Origin: a virus
IMG/VR virus record: IMGVR_UViG_3300027759_000532
Location: 1-20,277 of that record
Reading direction: 5' to 3' (one strand)
Length of the DNA stretch: 20,277 bases
In this document: positions 4,718 through 11,600 of the stretch, piece after piece
Layout: each line of letters opens with the position of its first letter
Position numbering within the stretch: the stretch's first letter is position 1
The notes under the pieces: generated by a model
Database searches by the model: none
Told to the model about the DNA's origin: nothing
Seen by the model: the letters and a program-made list of their open reading frames with translations, nothing else
Made by a program: the position numbers and the translations under genes

Positions 4718-6239
4718 GTATCTGCACGATGATACTGTTCCAAAAAGAATAAAGAAGTTCTTTGAGAACTTTTTAACACACAGTAAAGGAACTCACGCCA
4801 ACAAACCATTTGTGTTGTTGGATTGGCAATATGATATAATAAATCAATTATATGGTGCTCACTCAATGGATGGATTGCGAAGATATAGAAATGGATTGAT
4901 ACTTGTGCCACGCAAAAATGGCAAAACATCTCTTGCAGCGGGGCTGTGTATATATGAAATGTTGTTTGGCGAAGCAAGCGGTGAAGTATATGCTGTTGCC
5001 AATAGCAGAGAACAAGCACGCATCATATTTGGCATTGCCAGTGAAATGGTTGCACGCAGCAGCATTTTGAGCAAACGCATAAAGGTATATAAAAACGCAT
5101 TATATAATCCAAAGAATCGCAGCACATTCAAAGTATTGAGCAGAGATGCCAACACTGCTCTTGGACTCAATGCTTCGTTTGTTATATTTGATGAACTGCT
5201 GGCAGCACCAGATGATGCACTATACAACAGTATGGTGACAAGTATGGGAGCACGCAAGCAACCTTTGATGTTGAGCATAAGCACAGCAGGATTTAGCAAA
5301 GCAAGTTTCTTATATCAACTGGTTGAGCACGGAGAACGAATCAACAGTGGTATTGTAAATGACGACACATTTTTTGCTCGTATATATGGACTGAAAGAAA
5401 CTGATGATTGGACAAGCGAAGATGTTTGGCATAAATGCAATCCAAGTTTGGGTCACACAATCAGCATAGAGTTTTTTCGTACTGAATATAACAGAGCCAA
5501 AGAGTTTCCACGATTTGAAAATGCGTTCAAAACATTATATCTCAATGCTTGGATAGATCACGAAAAAAATTGGATTGGTGATAGTCAATGGATGTTATGT
5601 GGGAAAGATAGTGATATAAGTGAGTTCAATGGTGAAACTTGTTATGCTGGATTGGACTTGAGTAGCACCACAGATTTGACAGCATTGAGTTTATGTTTTT
5701 ATAAAAATGAAAAATATTATATTTTTTGTTATAGTTTCTGTCCAGAAGAAAATATAAAATTACGAAGCAGAAAAGATAAAGTGCCATATGAGTTATGGAG
5801 ACAACAAAATCATTTATTTAGCACATCTGGCAATGCTTGTGATTATGACTTTGTATTGAAAAAACTGGTGGATTTGAGTAAAGAATATAATATAGCATCT
5901 GTATATATAGACAGATGGAACAGCAGTTATTTGAGCAACAAACTAATGGACGAAGGATTTAATGTTACAAACTTTGGACAAGGATTTTCGTCAATGTCAT
6001 CACCTACCAAAGCACTTGAGCGACTGGTGCTGGACCAAAAACTGGTGCATAATAAAAATCCAATACTTCGTTGGGCAATAAGCAATGTTATATTACAGGT
6101 GGATGCTGCTGGCAATGCCAAGCCCAACAAAGCCAAAAGCAGAGAACGCATTGATCCAGTGGTTGCGACTGTTATGGCGTTGGAAGGTTGTCATACAGCC
6201 AATCATAACAGCAACGACGCAAACATCTCTTGGGTGTAA
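4710..6239 (+). CDS. terL: terminase large subunit (Terminase_1 / HK97-like)
   Basis: 509 residues, full length. The ATPase has a variant Walker A LVPRKNGKTSLAA (K72, T73) and Walker B SFVIFDE (D161, E162), followed by LMLSISTAG as coupling motif. The nuclease domain has the RNase H-like acidic residues in YAGLDLSSTTDL (D316), VYIDRW (D401) and RIDPVVATVMALEG (D482). The protein drives DNA into the prohead through the portal and cuts concatemers. The start overlaps the small subunit by 8 bases. All key residues are present, so the enzyme is expected to be active. Confidence 0.97.
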   Translation: MIEYLHDDTVPKRIKKFFENFLTHSKGTHANKPFVLLDWQYDIINQLYGAHSMDGLRRYRNGLILVPRKNGKTSLAAGLCIYEMLFGEASGEVYAVANSREQARIIFGIASEMVARSSILSKRIKVYKNALYNPKNRSTFKVLSRDANTALGLNASFVIFDELLAAPDDALYNSMVTSMGARKQPLMLSISTAGFSKASFLYQLVEHGERINSGIVNDDTFFARIYGLKETDDWTSEDVWHKCNPSLGHTISIEFFRTEYNRAKEFPRFENAFKTLYLNAWIDHEKNWIGDSQWMLCGKDSDISEFNGETCYAGLDLSSTTDLTALSLCFYKNEKYYIFCYSFCPEENIKLRSRKDKVPYELWRQQNHLFSTSGNACDYDFVLKKLVDLSKEYNIASVYIDRWNSSYLSNKLMDEGFNVTNFGQGFSSMSSPTKALERLVLDQKLVHNKNPILRWAISNVILQVDAAGNAKPNKAKSRERIDPVVATVMALEGCHTANHNSNDANISWV

Positions 6240-6240
6240 T

Positions 6241-6286
6241 TTGTAAATAAAACAACATAATTTATGTATGGACTTATAGTTATAGA
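6241..6286 (+). promoter_or_regulatory. repeated promoter-like element upstream of portal
   Basis: This stretch closely resembles 9944-9988 before the connector gene. Both start TTGTA-A/T-ATAAAACA, continue with CATA, and end in the identical 14-mer CTTATAGTTATAGA (6273-6286 and 9975-9988), at almost equal spacing. It probably is a phage-specific transcription start or leader element for structural genes. Confidence 0.45.
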
Positions 6287-6291
6287 CACAC

Positions 6292-7983
6292 ATGGCACTA
6301 TTAGACTTTCTTAAATTCAACAAAACTGTGGATGAACCAGTTGAAACTCGCAGCGACACGCTTGGTGGTCCAGTAGTTCTAAACTGGGATAGTGCTTATG
6401 GCTATGGACGCAACATTGACCGTTTGAGTGTTGTATATGGTTGCATCAATCTGCGAGCAAGTACTGTTGCTAGTTTGCCAATACAACTGAATCGTAAGTT
6501 GAATAGAGGACACGAGCCAGCCAAAGATCATGAATATTATGATTTGATTACCAAGCGTCCAAACGGCTTTCAAACAAATTATACTTTTTGGCATTGGGTT
6601 ATTACACAAGTGGATATGTTTGGTAATGTATATATCCAGAAAATCCGTAATAATGCTGGAACTGTAATAGAGATGTTTCCGCTCAACCCAATCAGTGTTG
6701 AGGTTTTTATGAGCAGCGATGGTATGCCGTATTATAAAATGAACATCACTGGTGTTGATGGTGTGAACTATTACAAAGAATTTAGTTATGACCAAATCAT
6801 TCATATCAAAGGATATAGCCGCAATGGTGTATATGGATTGAGCCTCATTGATACATTTCGTACATTATATGATGGCTATCTGGAACTGGAAAATGCTGGA
6901 ACAGCAATAGCTAAGAATGCAGCCAAGCCAGCGGGTATTGTATATTATCCTGGCAATATGAAAGAAGAAGAATTGGAAAAGATGAAAAGTGGATGGAAAG
7001 CAGGATTCACAAGTGGCAACAGCGGCAAAACAGCATTTCTTCCAAACACAATAAAAGTTGAAACTCCAACTGTTGGACTTACAGCACAACAAGCAGAATA
7101 TATTCAACAAAAGCAATTTAGTGCTCAACGTATTGCTGCTGACATTTTTAGAGTTCCATTGCATATGTTGGGATTAACCAATGCTCCAACATACAGCAGC
7201 ATAGAACAACAAGCCATTGAGTTTGTGCAATATACAATCACACCACTTGTTACAAACATTGAACAACAAATACAAAAGCAATTGTTGGATGATGCTGAAG
7301 ATGTATATATAAATTTTAATGTAAATGGATTGTTGCGTGGAGATATCAAAACCAGAATGGAATGGTATAGATTTGGTATTGAGCACGGCATTCTTACACC
7401 AAATGATGTGAATGAAGCAGAAGATACTGGATTATTTATTCCTGCCGAAAAAGGTGGAGACGATTATATTCGTCCACTCAACTTCACAGTTATTGGAGCA
7501 GCACCTATACAATCTACAGCAGCACCTGCTATTTCTCCATTATCTGCATCTATAGAAGGTCGTAGTTGTCCAGTAGAAACGCAAGACATAGGTGCTAATC
7601 TTGCTAACAGACAAAAAGCAATAAATGTTGCTCACTACGGACCAGCCAATCCACAATTACCAAATGAAGAATACTGGATGGCAAAGGCAAAACAGTTCAA
7701 TACTAATATATCTGAAGCACGCACAATGAGATGTGCAAACTGTGCTGCATTCAATGTTAGTAAAAGAATGAAAGATTGTATCAATACTGGTATAGGTGCT
7801 GACGCAAATGAAGTGCAAGCACAAGTTGGAGAACTTGGATATTGTGAGTTATTTGACTTTAAATGTGCTGGTTCAAGAACTTGCGATGCTTGGCTGACTG
7901 GCGGACCAATAAGAAATGAAAACTCTGATTCATTAGCAAATAATGAAGTTTCAAGTAGTGTTGCTATTTCATCACCTATCTAA
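6292..7983 (+). CDS. HK97-family portal protein with six-cysteine C-terminal extension
   Basis: 563 residues; the portal domain occupies about 10-400 and has hallmark segments VVYGCINLRASTVASLPIQL, FWHWVITQVDMFGNVYIQKI, KGYSRNGVYGLSLI and RIAADIFRVPLHMLGL. Twelve copies form the ring at the capsid vertex through which DNA passes. HK97 portals are usually near 400-430 residues; the extra 130 include NEEYWMAKAKQFNTNIS followed by a cysteine cluster at C481, C484, C496, C518, C525 and C531 and a terminal CDAW. The spacing (C-x2-C, then C, then GYCELF, then TCDAW) suggests metal or iron-sulfur binding, somewhat like HiPIP proteins. Similar cysteine modules occur in phage structural proteins as I recall, but I cannot confirm that here. 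Confidence 0.95.
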   Translation: MALLDFLKFNKTVDEPVETRSDTLGGPVVLNWDSAYGYGRNIDRLSVVYGCINLRASTVASLPIQLNRKLNRGHEPAKDHEYYDLITKRPNGFQTNYTFWHWVITQVDMFGNVYIQKIRNNAGTVIEMFPLNPISVEVFMSSDGMPYYKMNITGVDGVNYYKEFSYDQIIHIKGYSRNGVYGLSLIDTFRTLYDGYLELENAGTAIAKNAAKPAGIVYYPGNMKEEELEKMKSGWKAGFTSGNSGKTAFLPNTIKVETPTVGLTAQQAEYIQQKQFSAQRIAADIFRVPLHMLGLTNAPTYSSIEQQAIEFVQYTITPLVTNIEQQIQKQLLDDAEDVYINFNVNGLLRGDIKTRMEWYRFGIEHGILTPNDVNEAEDTGLFIPAEKGGDDYIRPLNFTVIGAAPIQSTAAPAISPLSASIEGRSCPVETQDIGANLANRQKAINVAHYGPANPQLPNEEYWMAKAKQFNTNISEARTMRCANCAAFNVSKRMKDCINTGIGADANEVQAQVGELGYCELFDFKCAGSRTCDAWLTGGPIRNENSDSLANNEVSSSVAISSPI

Positions 7984-7995
7984 CTATTTATATCT

Positions 7996-8661
7996 ATGAA
8001 CAACAGTCTTGAACACAGAGCATATAATATGATGGATGTCAAAGTTGACAAAACACAACGCATTATTGAAGGCAGAGCAGTTGTGTATAACAGCATGAGC
8101 AATGAACTGCGAACATCAAGTGGAGATAAATTTCGTGAAATCATACAACCAGGTGCATTGACTGATAGTTTAGCAAACAATGATATTTTAGCATACAAAG
8201 AACACAATCCAGCAATGTTGTTGGGAAGAAAAAGTGCTGGCACATTGATGTTGGAAGATAGAAATGATGGATTGTATGTAAGAATAAATGTGCCCGACAC
8301 AAGTTATGGACAAGACACATTGGTCAGTGCTGAACGCGGCGATCTAAAAGGATTTAGTTTTGGCTTCAACAGTCCAAAAACAAAAAGTTACAGCCGCTCT
8401 GGAGAAAAGATTCGTGAAATCAGTTCATTGAACTTACGTGAAGTGAGCATTGTATCTAATCCAGCATATAATGAAACAACATTGAGTGTTGTTCGCAGTG
8501 AAGATTTTGTTGAAGAAACTAAAGAAGAAACTGAACGATCTGTTGTTATTGCTGAAGCATTGAAAAAAATAACAGATATGATGGAAAAGAAAGACGATAT
8601 CAAAGACGACAGCAAAGAATACGAATATCGTTTCAAGTTCATAAGTCTAACACATAAATAA
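7996..8661 (+). CDS. prohead protease, HK97 family (peptidase U35/S78-like)
   Basis: 221 residues. The catalytic region is clear: His70 in AYKEHNPAMLLGR, Ser121 in RGDLKGFSFGF, and acidic E149 in NLREVSIVSNPAY, the same order and spacing as HK97 gp4-type proteases. The opening 'R.IEGRAVVYNS' strand is also typical. After about residue 165 comes a charged tail (EETKEETERSVV, then KKDDIKDDSKEYEY), probably a scaffold-like or self-processed segment. The enzyme cleaves the capsid delta domain and itself during head maturation. It lies 12 bases after portal and 52 before capsid. No Shine-Dalgarno sequence is visible. Confidence 0.95.
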   Translation: MNNSLEHRAYNMMDVKVDKTQRIIEGRAVVYNSMSNELRTSSGDKFREIIQPGALTDSLANNDILAYKEHNPAMLLGRKSAGTLMLEDRNDGLYVRINVPDTSYGQDTLVSAERGDLKGFSFGFNSPKTKSYSRSGEKIREISSLNLREVSIVSNPAYNETTLSVVRSEDFVEETKEETERSVVIAEALKKITDMMEKKDDIKDDSKEYEYRFKFISLTHK

Positions 8662-8713
8662 TTTTGCCAAGGGCATCCCCAAGGCTTCAGATAAACAATA
8701 AAAAACAAAACAT

Positions 8714-9889
8714 ATGTCTAATCTATTACAAGATAGAAACACAGTATACGGGGAAATGAAGTCTATCATGTCCCTTGAAAACCGCAGCGAAGGTGACTTC
8801 GCTAAATATAATGAACTGGAAGCAAAATACTCCAGTCTTACCAAACAAATTGAAGCCGAAGTTCGCTTTGATTCTATCAAATCTTCAATGGGAGCAGCCC
8901 TTGACAAACGCGCAGTTGGCAGCAGCAAGACTGGAAATGACGAAGAAATTCGTTCTGCTTTCTTGAACTATGTTCGCACTGGCGATGTGTCTGAAATCCG
9001 CAATATCAACAGTTTCACATCCACAGAAGGTGGCGTGAACGTTCCAGTAATTCTTCTTGGTCAAATCCAAAAAGCATTGCTTGAAAACAGCGTAATGCGT
9101 CGTATTGGTGCTCGTGTTATTGGTACAACCAGCACAACCACGTTGCCAATCACCAACACTGCTCCAACAGCATTGTGGAAGGATCAAAATCCATCTGCTT
9201 CGTATGCTGAAACACCACAAACATTTAGTTCTGCTACACTTGGTGCATACAAACTAACGGCTCTGATCAAAATTTCTGAAGAAGTTCTTCAAGATGCTGC
9301 AACTGATTTGGAATCCACAGTGGCTTCCAACTTGGGAGTTTCGTTTGGTAATGCCGAAGAAACAGCATTCGTGTCTGGTAGTGGCGTTCTACAACCAACT
9401 GGTTTGTTCCGCACAACTGCTGCTGGCGGCAACAATGCTCTTTCGCAAAATCTTGGATCGTCAACTGGCTCTGCATTGTTGGACAATATGATTGCTGCGT
9501 ATTACAAAATGCCAGGTAATCGTCGTCAAGAAGCTTGCTGGATTGTTGGCGATGGTCTTGCTTCGCAAATGCGTCAACTCAAGGCTAGTACCGCAGGTAC
9601 ATACTTGTGGGAAACATCTGTACAAGCCGGAACCCCAGACCTATTTTTAGGGCGTCCCGTTTATACAACCTTTGCTGCTCCTGCTTCGTGGCAATCAACA
9701 ACTGGCGTAATGGGTGCTCTATTGTATCCACAACACTATGTTATTGGTGATCGCGGCGGTTATAGTCTAACTCGCTTGAACGAGTTGTATGCCGCTGAAG
9801 GCAATGTAGGCTACAAAGCATACAAACGTGTTGATGCAGTCTTGACAGACGGCAACTCGTTGGTGAAGCTGGTAGCGAACGTCGCATAA
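8714..9889 (+). CDS. major capsid protein, HK97 fold
   Basis: 391 residues. Residues 1-60 are a charged coiled coil (MKSIMSLENRSEGDFAKYNE, LEAKYSSLTKQIEAEVRF), the delta-domain scaffold expected to be removed by the neighbouring protease. The mature part starts somewhere between residues 65 and 95 and contains family segments STEGGVNVPVILLGQI, ALLENSVMRRIGA, LPITNTAPTALWKDQNPSAS, KISEEVLQDAATDLE, ETAFVSGSGVLQPTGL and PVYTTFAAP. The exact cleavage site cannot be read. Codon choice is somewhat richer in G/C than in neighbouring genes, as in a highly expressed gene. A strong terminator follows. Confidence 0.96.
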   Translation: MSNLLQDRNTVYGEMKSIMSLENRSEGDFAKYNELEAKYSSLTKQIEAEVRFDSIKSSMGAALDKRAVGSSKTGNDEEIRSAFLNYVRTGDVSEIRNINSFTSTEGGVNVPVILLGQIQKALLENSVMRRIGARVIGTTSTTTLPITNTAPTALWKDQNPSASYAETPQTFSSATLGAYKLTALIKISEEVLQDAATDLESTVASNLGVSFGNAEETAFVSGSGVLQPTGLFRTTAAGGNNALSQNLGSSTGSALLDNMIAAYYKMPGNRRQEACWIVGDGLASQMRQLKASTAGTYLWETSVQAGTPDLFLGRPVYTTFAAPASWQSTTGVMGALLYPQHYVIGDRGGYSLTRLNELYAAEGNVGYKAYKRVDAVLTDGNSLVKLVANVA

Positions 9890-9911
9890 AGTTTGTTAGT
9901 TCTCTCATAAT

Positions 9912-9942
9912 AAAGCCCCACTTTTTACAAGTGGGGCTTTTT
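9912..9942 (+). terminator. rho-independent terminator after the capsid gene
   Basis: A perfect 12-bp stem AAAGCCCCACTT (9912-9923) with AAGTGGGGCTTT (9929-9940) has loop TTTAC, followed by a short T-run. It lies 23 bases after the capsid stop and separates capsid from neck genes. Confidence 0.95.
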
Positions 9943-9943
9943 A

Positions 9944-9988
9944 TTGTATATAAAACAGCATATTCTATAGTATTCTTATAGTTATAGA
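9944..9988 (+). promoter_or_regulatory. promoter-like element restarting transcription at the neck genes
   Basis: TTGTAT (9944-9949), 16 bases, TATAGT (9966-9971; five of six matches to TATAAT), then the 14-mer shared with the portal leader. Its position directly after a strong terminator supports a promoter role. Confidence 0.45.
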
Positions 9989-9989
9989 T

Positions 9990-10475
9990 ATGAGAACTAC
10001 AACCAATATATCTTCGTATGGACCAACACTCACAGAAGCCAAAAATTACCTTCGTGTTGATATAACAAATGATGATGCACTTATAGGTGCTCTTATCACA
10101 GCAAGTTATGACCAAGTGACTGCTGAATGCAACAGACAGTTTAGTCCTTGTACTCAAAGTATGACTGTGTTCAGTTCAAGTGGTGATATATTTTTATCTA
10201 CTCAAACTGTAAATACTGTAAGTACAGGCAGCATAAAAGAATATGCTGGAAGTTGGTACACATATATTCCAGAAGGTGAATATTTTACTGGAAATATATC
10301 ATTCACAGTATCCAGTGGCAGCACTATTCCAAGCAATGTAAAGATTGCTCAAATGATGCTTGTAAATAGTTTTTACGAAAATCGTTTGCCAGAAAGTATT
10401 GGTGTAAGCACATCTCCATTGAGTTACAGCGTTGCTGCAATGCTCAATCCATATAAACTTATAAAGCCGCAATAA
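9990..10475 (+). CDS. head-tail connector protein (gp6-like)
   Basis: 161 residues. The N-terminal segment PTLTEAKNYLRVDITNDDAL then IGALITASYDQVTAECNRQF is the signature of HK97 gp6-type connectors (LxEaKxyLRvdxxxdDxxixxLixaAxxxve). The middle is beta-rich (SMTVFSSSGDIFLSTQTVN and onwards), and the helix KIAQMMLVNSFYENRLP matches the conserved C-terminal 'aillLvahwYenRe' segment. Such proteins form the first ring below the portal. It begins the second late unit after the capsid terminator and is followed, after one base, by the head-closure gene. Confidence 0.85.
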   Translation: MRTTTNISSYGPTLTEAKNYLRVDITNDDALIGALITASYDQVTAECNRQFSPCTQSMTVFSSSGDIFLSTQTVNTVSTGSIKEYAGSWYTYIPEGEYFTGNISFTVSSGSTIPSNVKIAQMMLVNSFYENRLPESIGVSTSPLSYSVAAMLNPYKLIKPQ

Positions 10476-10476
10476 T

Positions 10477-10797
10477 ATGGCATATAATCCTGGAAAATTA
10501 GATGAAAGAATAGTGATGAAATATCCTACTAGCAGTAGCATAGATAGATTTGGTCAATCTATTATGACATACAGCAGTTCAAGTTTATGGACAAATGTAA
10601 AAAAGGAAAGTGGAACTGAAACCAGCAATGGTGGATATATCTACAACACTGCAACATATAAGTTTACATTACGCAGCAACGATAATATAAGTGAAAAATC
10701 AATTATAACATACAACAGCAATGATTATAACTTGGTGTTTATTGATGAACAACCTTTTATTGGATATACAATTGTTGTTGGAGAACGCAGAAACTAA
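10477..10797 (+). CDS. head closure / head-tail joining protein
   Basis: 106 residues: PGKLDERIVMKYPTSSSIDR and FGQSIMTYSSSSLWTNVKKE match the pattern of the Phage_H_T_join family (small beta-barrel stoppers such as SPP1 gp16): 'L..RI.i......d..G......w..vw..v.p..G.E'. GTETSNGGYIYNTATYKFTL is the next conserved strand pair, and FIDEQPFIGYTIVVGERR fits the C-terminal strands. It plugs the portal channel after DNA filling. Its stop codon overlaps the next start by one base (TAATG). Confidence 0.8.
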   Translation: MAYNPGKLDERIVMKYPTSSSIDRFGQSIMTYSSSSLWTNVKKESGTETSNGGYIYNTATYKFTLRSNDNISEKSIITYNSNDYNLVFIDEQPFIGYTIVVGERRN

Positions 10798-11240
10798 TGG
10801 CTGACATTCTAAAAGTTGATATAAAAGGATTGAGCCAACTTCAATCCAAACTTGATGCTATGACTCAAGATATGGCTGCTAAAAGCATTGTGAGTGCAGC
10901 ATATAGTGCCAACAAGCAGGTTGTTGATGCCATAAAAAATAACATAGTATCAAATGGACTGGTGGATACTGGACTATTACAAAGTAGCATAATACGCAAA
11001 AAACTTATATATGGTAAAGATGGCACAGTTGTTATTATAACAGGCATAAATAAAAATACAAAGGGTGTGGACAGCAAAGGCAAAAGCAGAGTGCCGTGGC
11101 GTTATGCCAATGTGTTGGAACCAAAATATAAATTTGTTGAAAATGGATTTGATGTCACCAAACAAAAAGTTGTGGATAGTTTTGTTTCAGCTATAGCACG
11201 CAGAATAAAAAAGTTTGATAAAAATGGAGGCAGTAAATGA
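10797..11240 (+). CDS. HK97 gp10-like neck / tail-completion protein
   Basis: 147 residues: VDIKGLSQLQSKLDAMTQDM then a helix with VVDAIKNNIVSNGLVDTGLLQSSI, the invariant 'DTG.L..S' motif of the gp10/HK97 family, followed by beta strands (GTVVIITGINKNT), a 'RVPWRYANVLE' segment matching the usual 'yA..vEfGt' and a final helix (VVDSFVSAIARRIKKFDK). It acts at the head-tail interface. It starts within the stop codon of the closure gene and overlaps the following gene by four bases (ATGA), so is translationally coupled on both sides. Confidence 0.85.
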   Translation: MADILKVDIKGLSQLQSKLDAMTQDMAAKSIVSAAYSANKQVVDAIKNNIVSNGLVDTGLLQSSIIRKKLIYGKDGTVVIITGINKNTKGVDSKGKSRVPWRYANVLEPKYKFVENGFDVTKQKVVDSFVSAIARRIKKFDKNGGSK

Positions 11241-11596
11241 TACCAACAGGCAGTTATGAGTTTATAAGAGAGTATGTATATAAACAACTGCAAATACCTG
11301 TATATACACAAACAAGTTATGCCAATAGCAATGTATCATTGCCGTGTATTATATTCTCTCGCAACAATACAGATACAATAATGAACATGAATGCTACAGC
11401 AGTATATACAGATGCTATATCATTTGCTATAAAAGCCAAGACTATAGAAAAAGTTGAAGAGTATAGAGACTTTCTTATAGGACTGTTGGATGGATATGAA
11501 TCTCAAATATCTTTACAAGCAGAAACAAACGACTTTGATATAGATACTGCTATTTATACACGAGATGTCTTTTTCAATGTAATCTATAAATTATAA
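11237..11596 (+). CDS. tail-completion / tail-terminator-like protein (DUF3168-like)
   Basis: 119 residues: FIREYVYKQLQIPVYTQTSY then VSLPCIIFSRNNTDT, FAIKAKTIEKVEEYRDFLIG and a final DFDIDTAIYTRDVFFNVIY. The pattern (helix, 'VPVY', 'LP.i.f', strand, helix with RD, 'D....Y...lDf.v.Y') is that of DUF3168/tail-terminator proteins found right after gp10 in siphophages. A GGAGG precedes the start by seven bases. The next ORF begins with a clearly homologous domain, so this is one of two copies. In siphophages the tail-tube protein would come next; here it does not. Confidence 0.7.
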   Translation: MIPTGSYEFIREYVYKQLQIPVYTQTSYANSNVSLPCIIFSRNNTDTIMNMNATAVYTDAISFAIKAKTIEKVEEYRDFLIGLLDGYESQISLQAETNDFDIDTAIYTRDVFFNVIYKL

Positions 11597-11600
11597 TCAT

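Noticed and set aside
8662-8713. GCCAAGGGCATCCCCAAGGC between protease and capsid as a terminator
   Set aside because: The two halves are similar in the same direction rather than complementary; no stable stem and no T-run.
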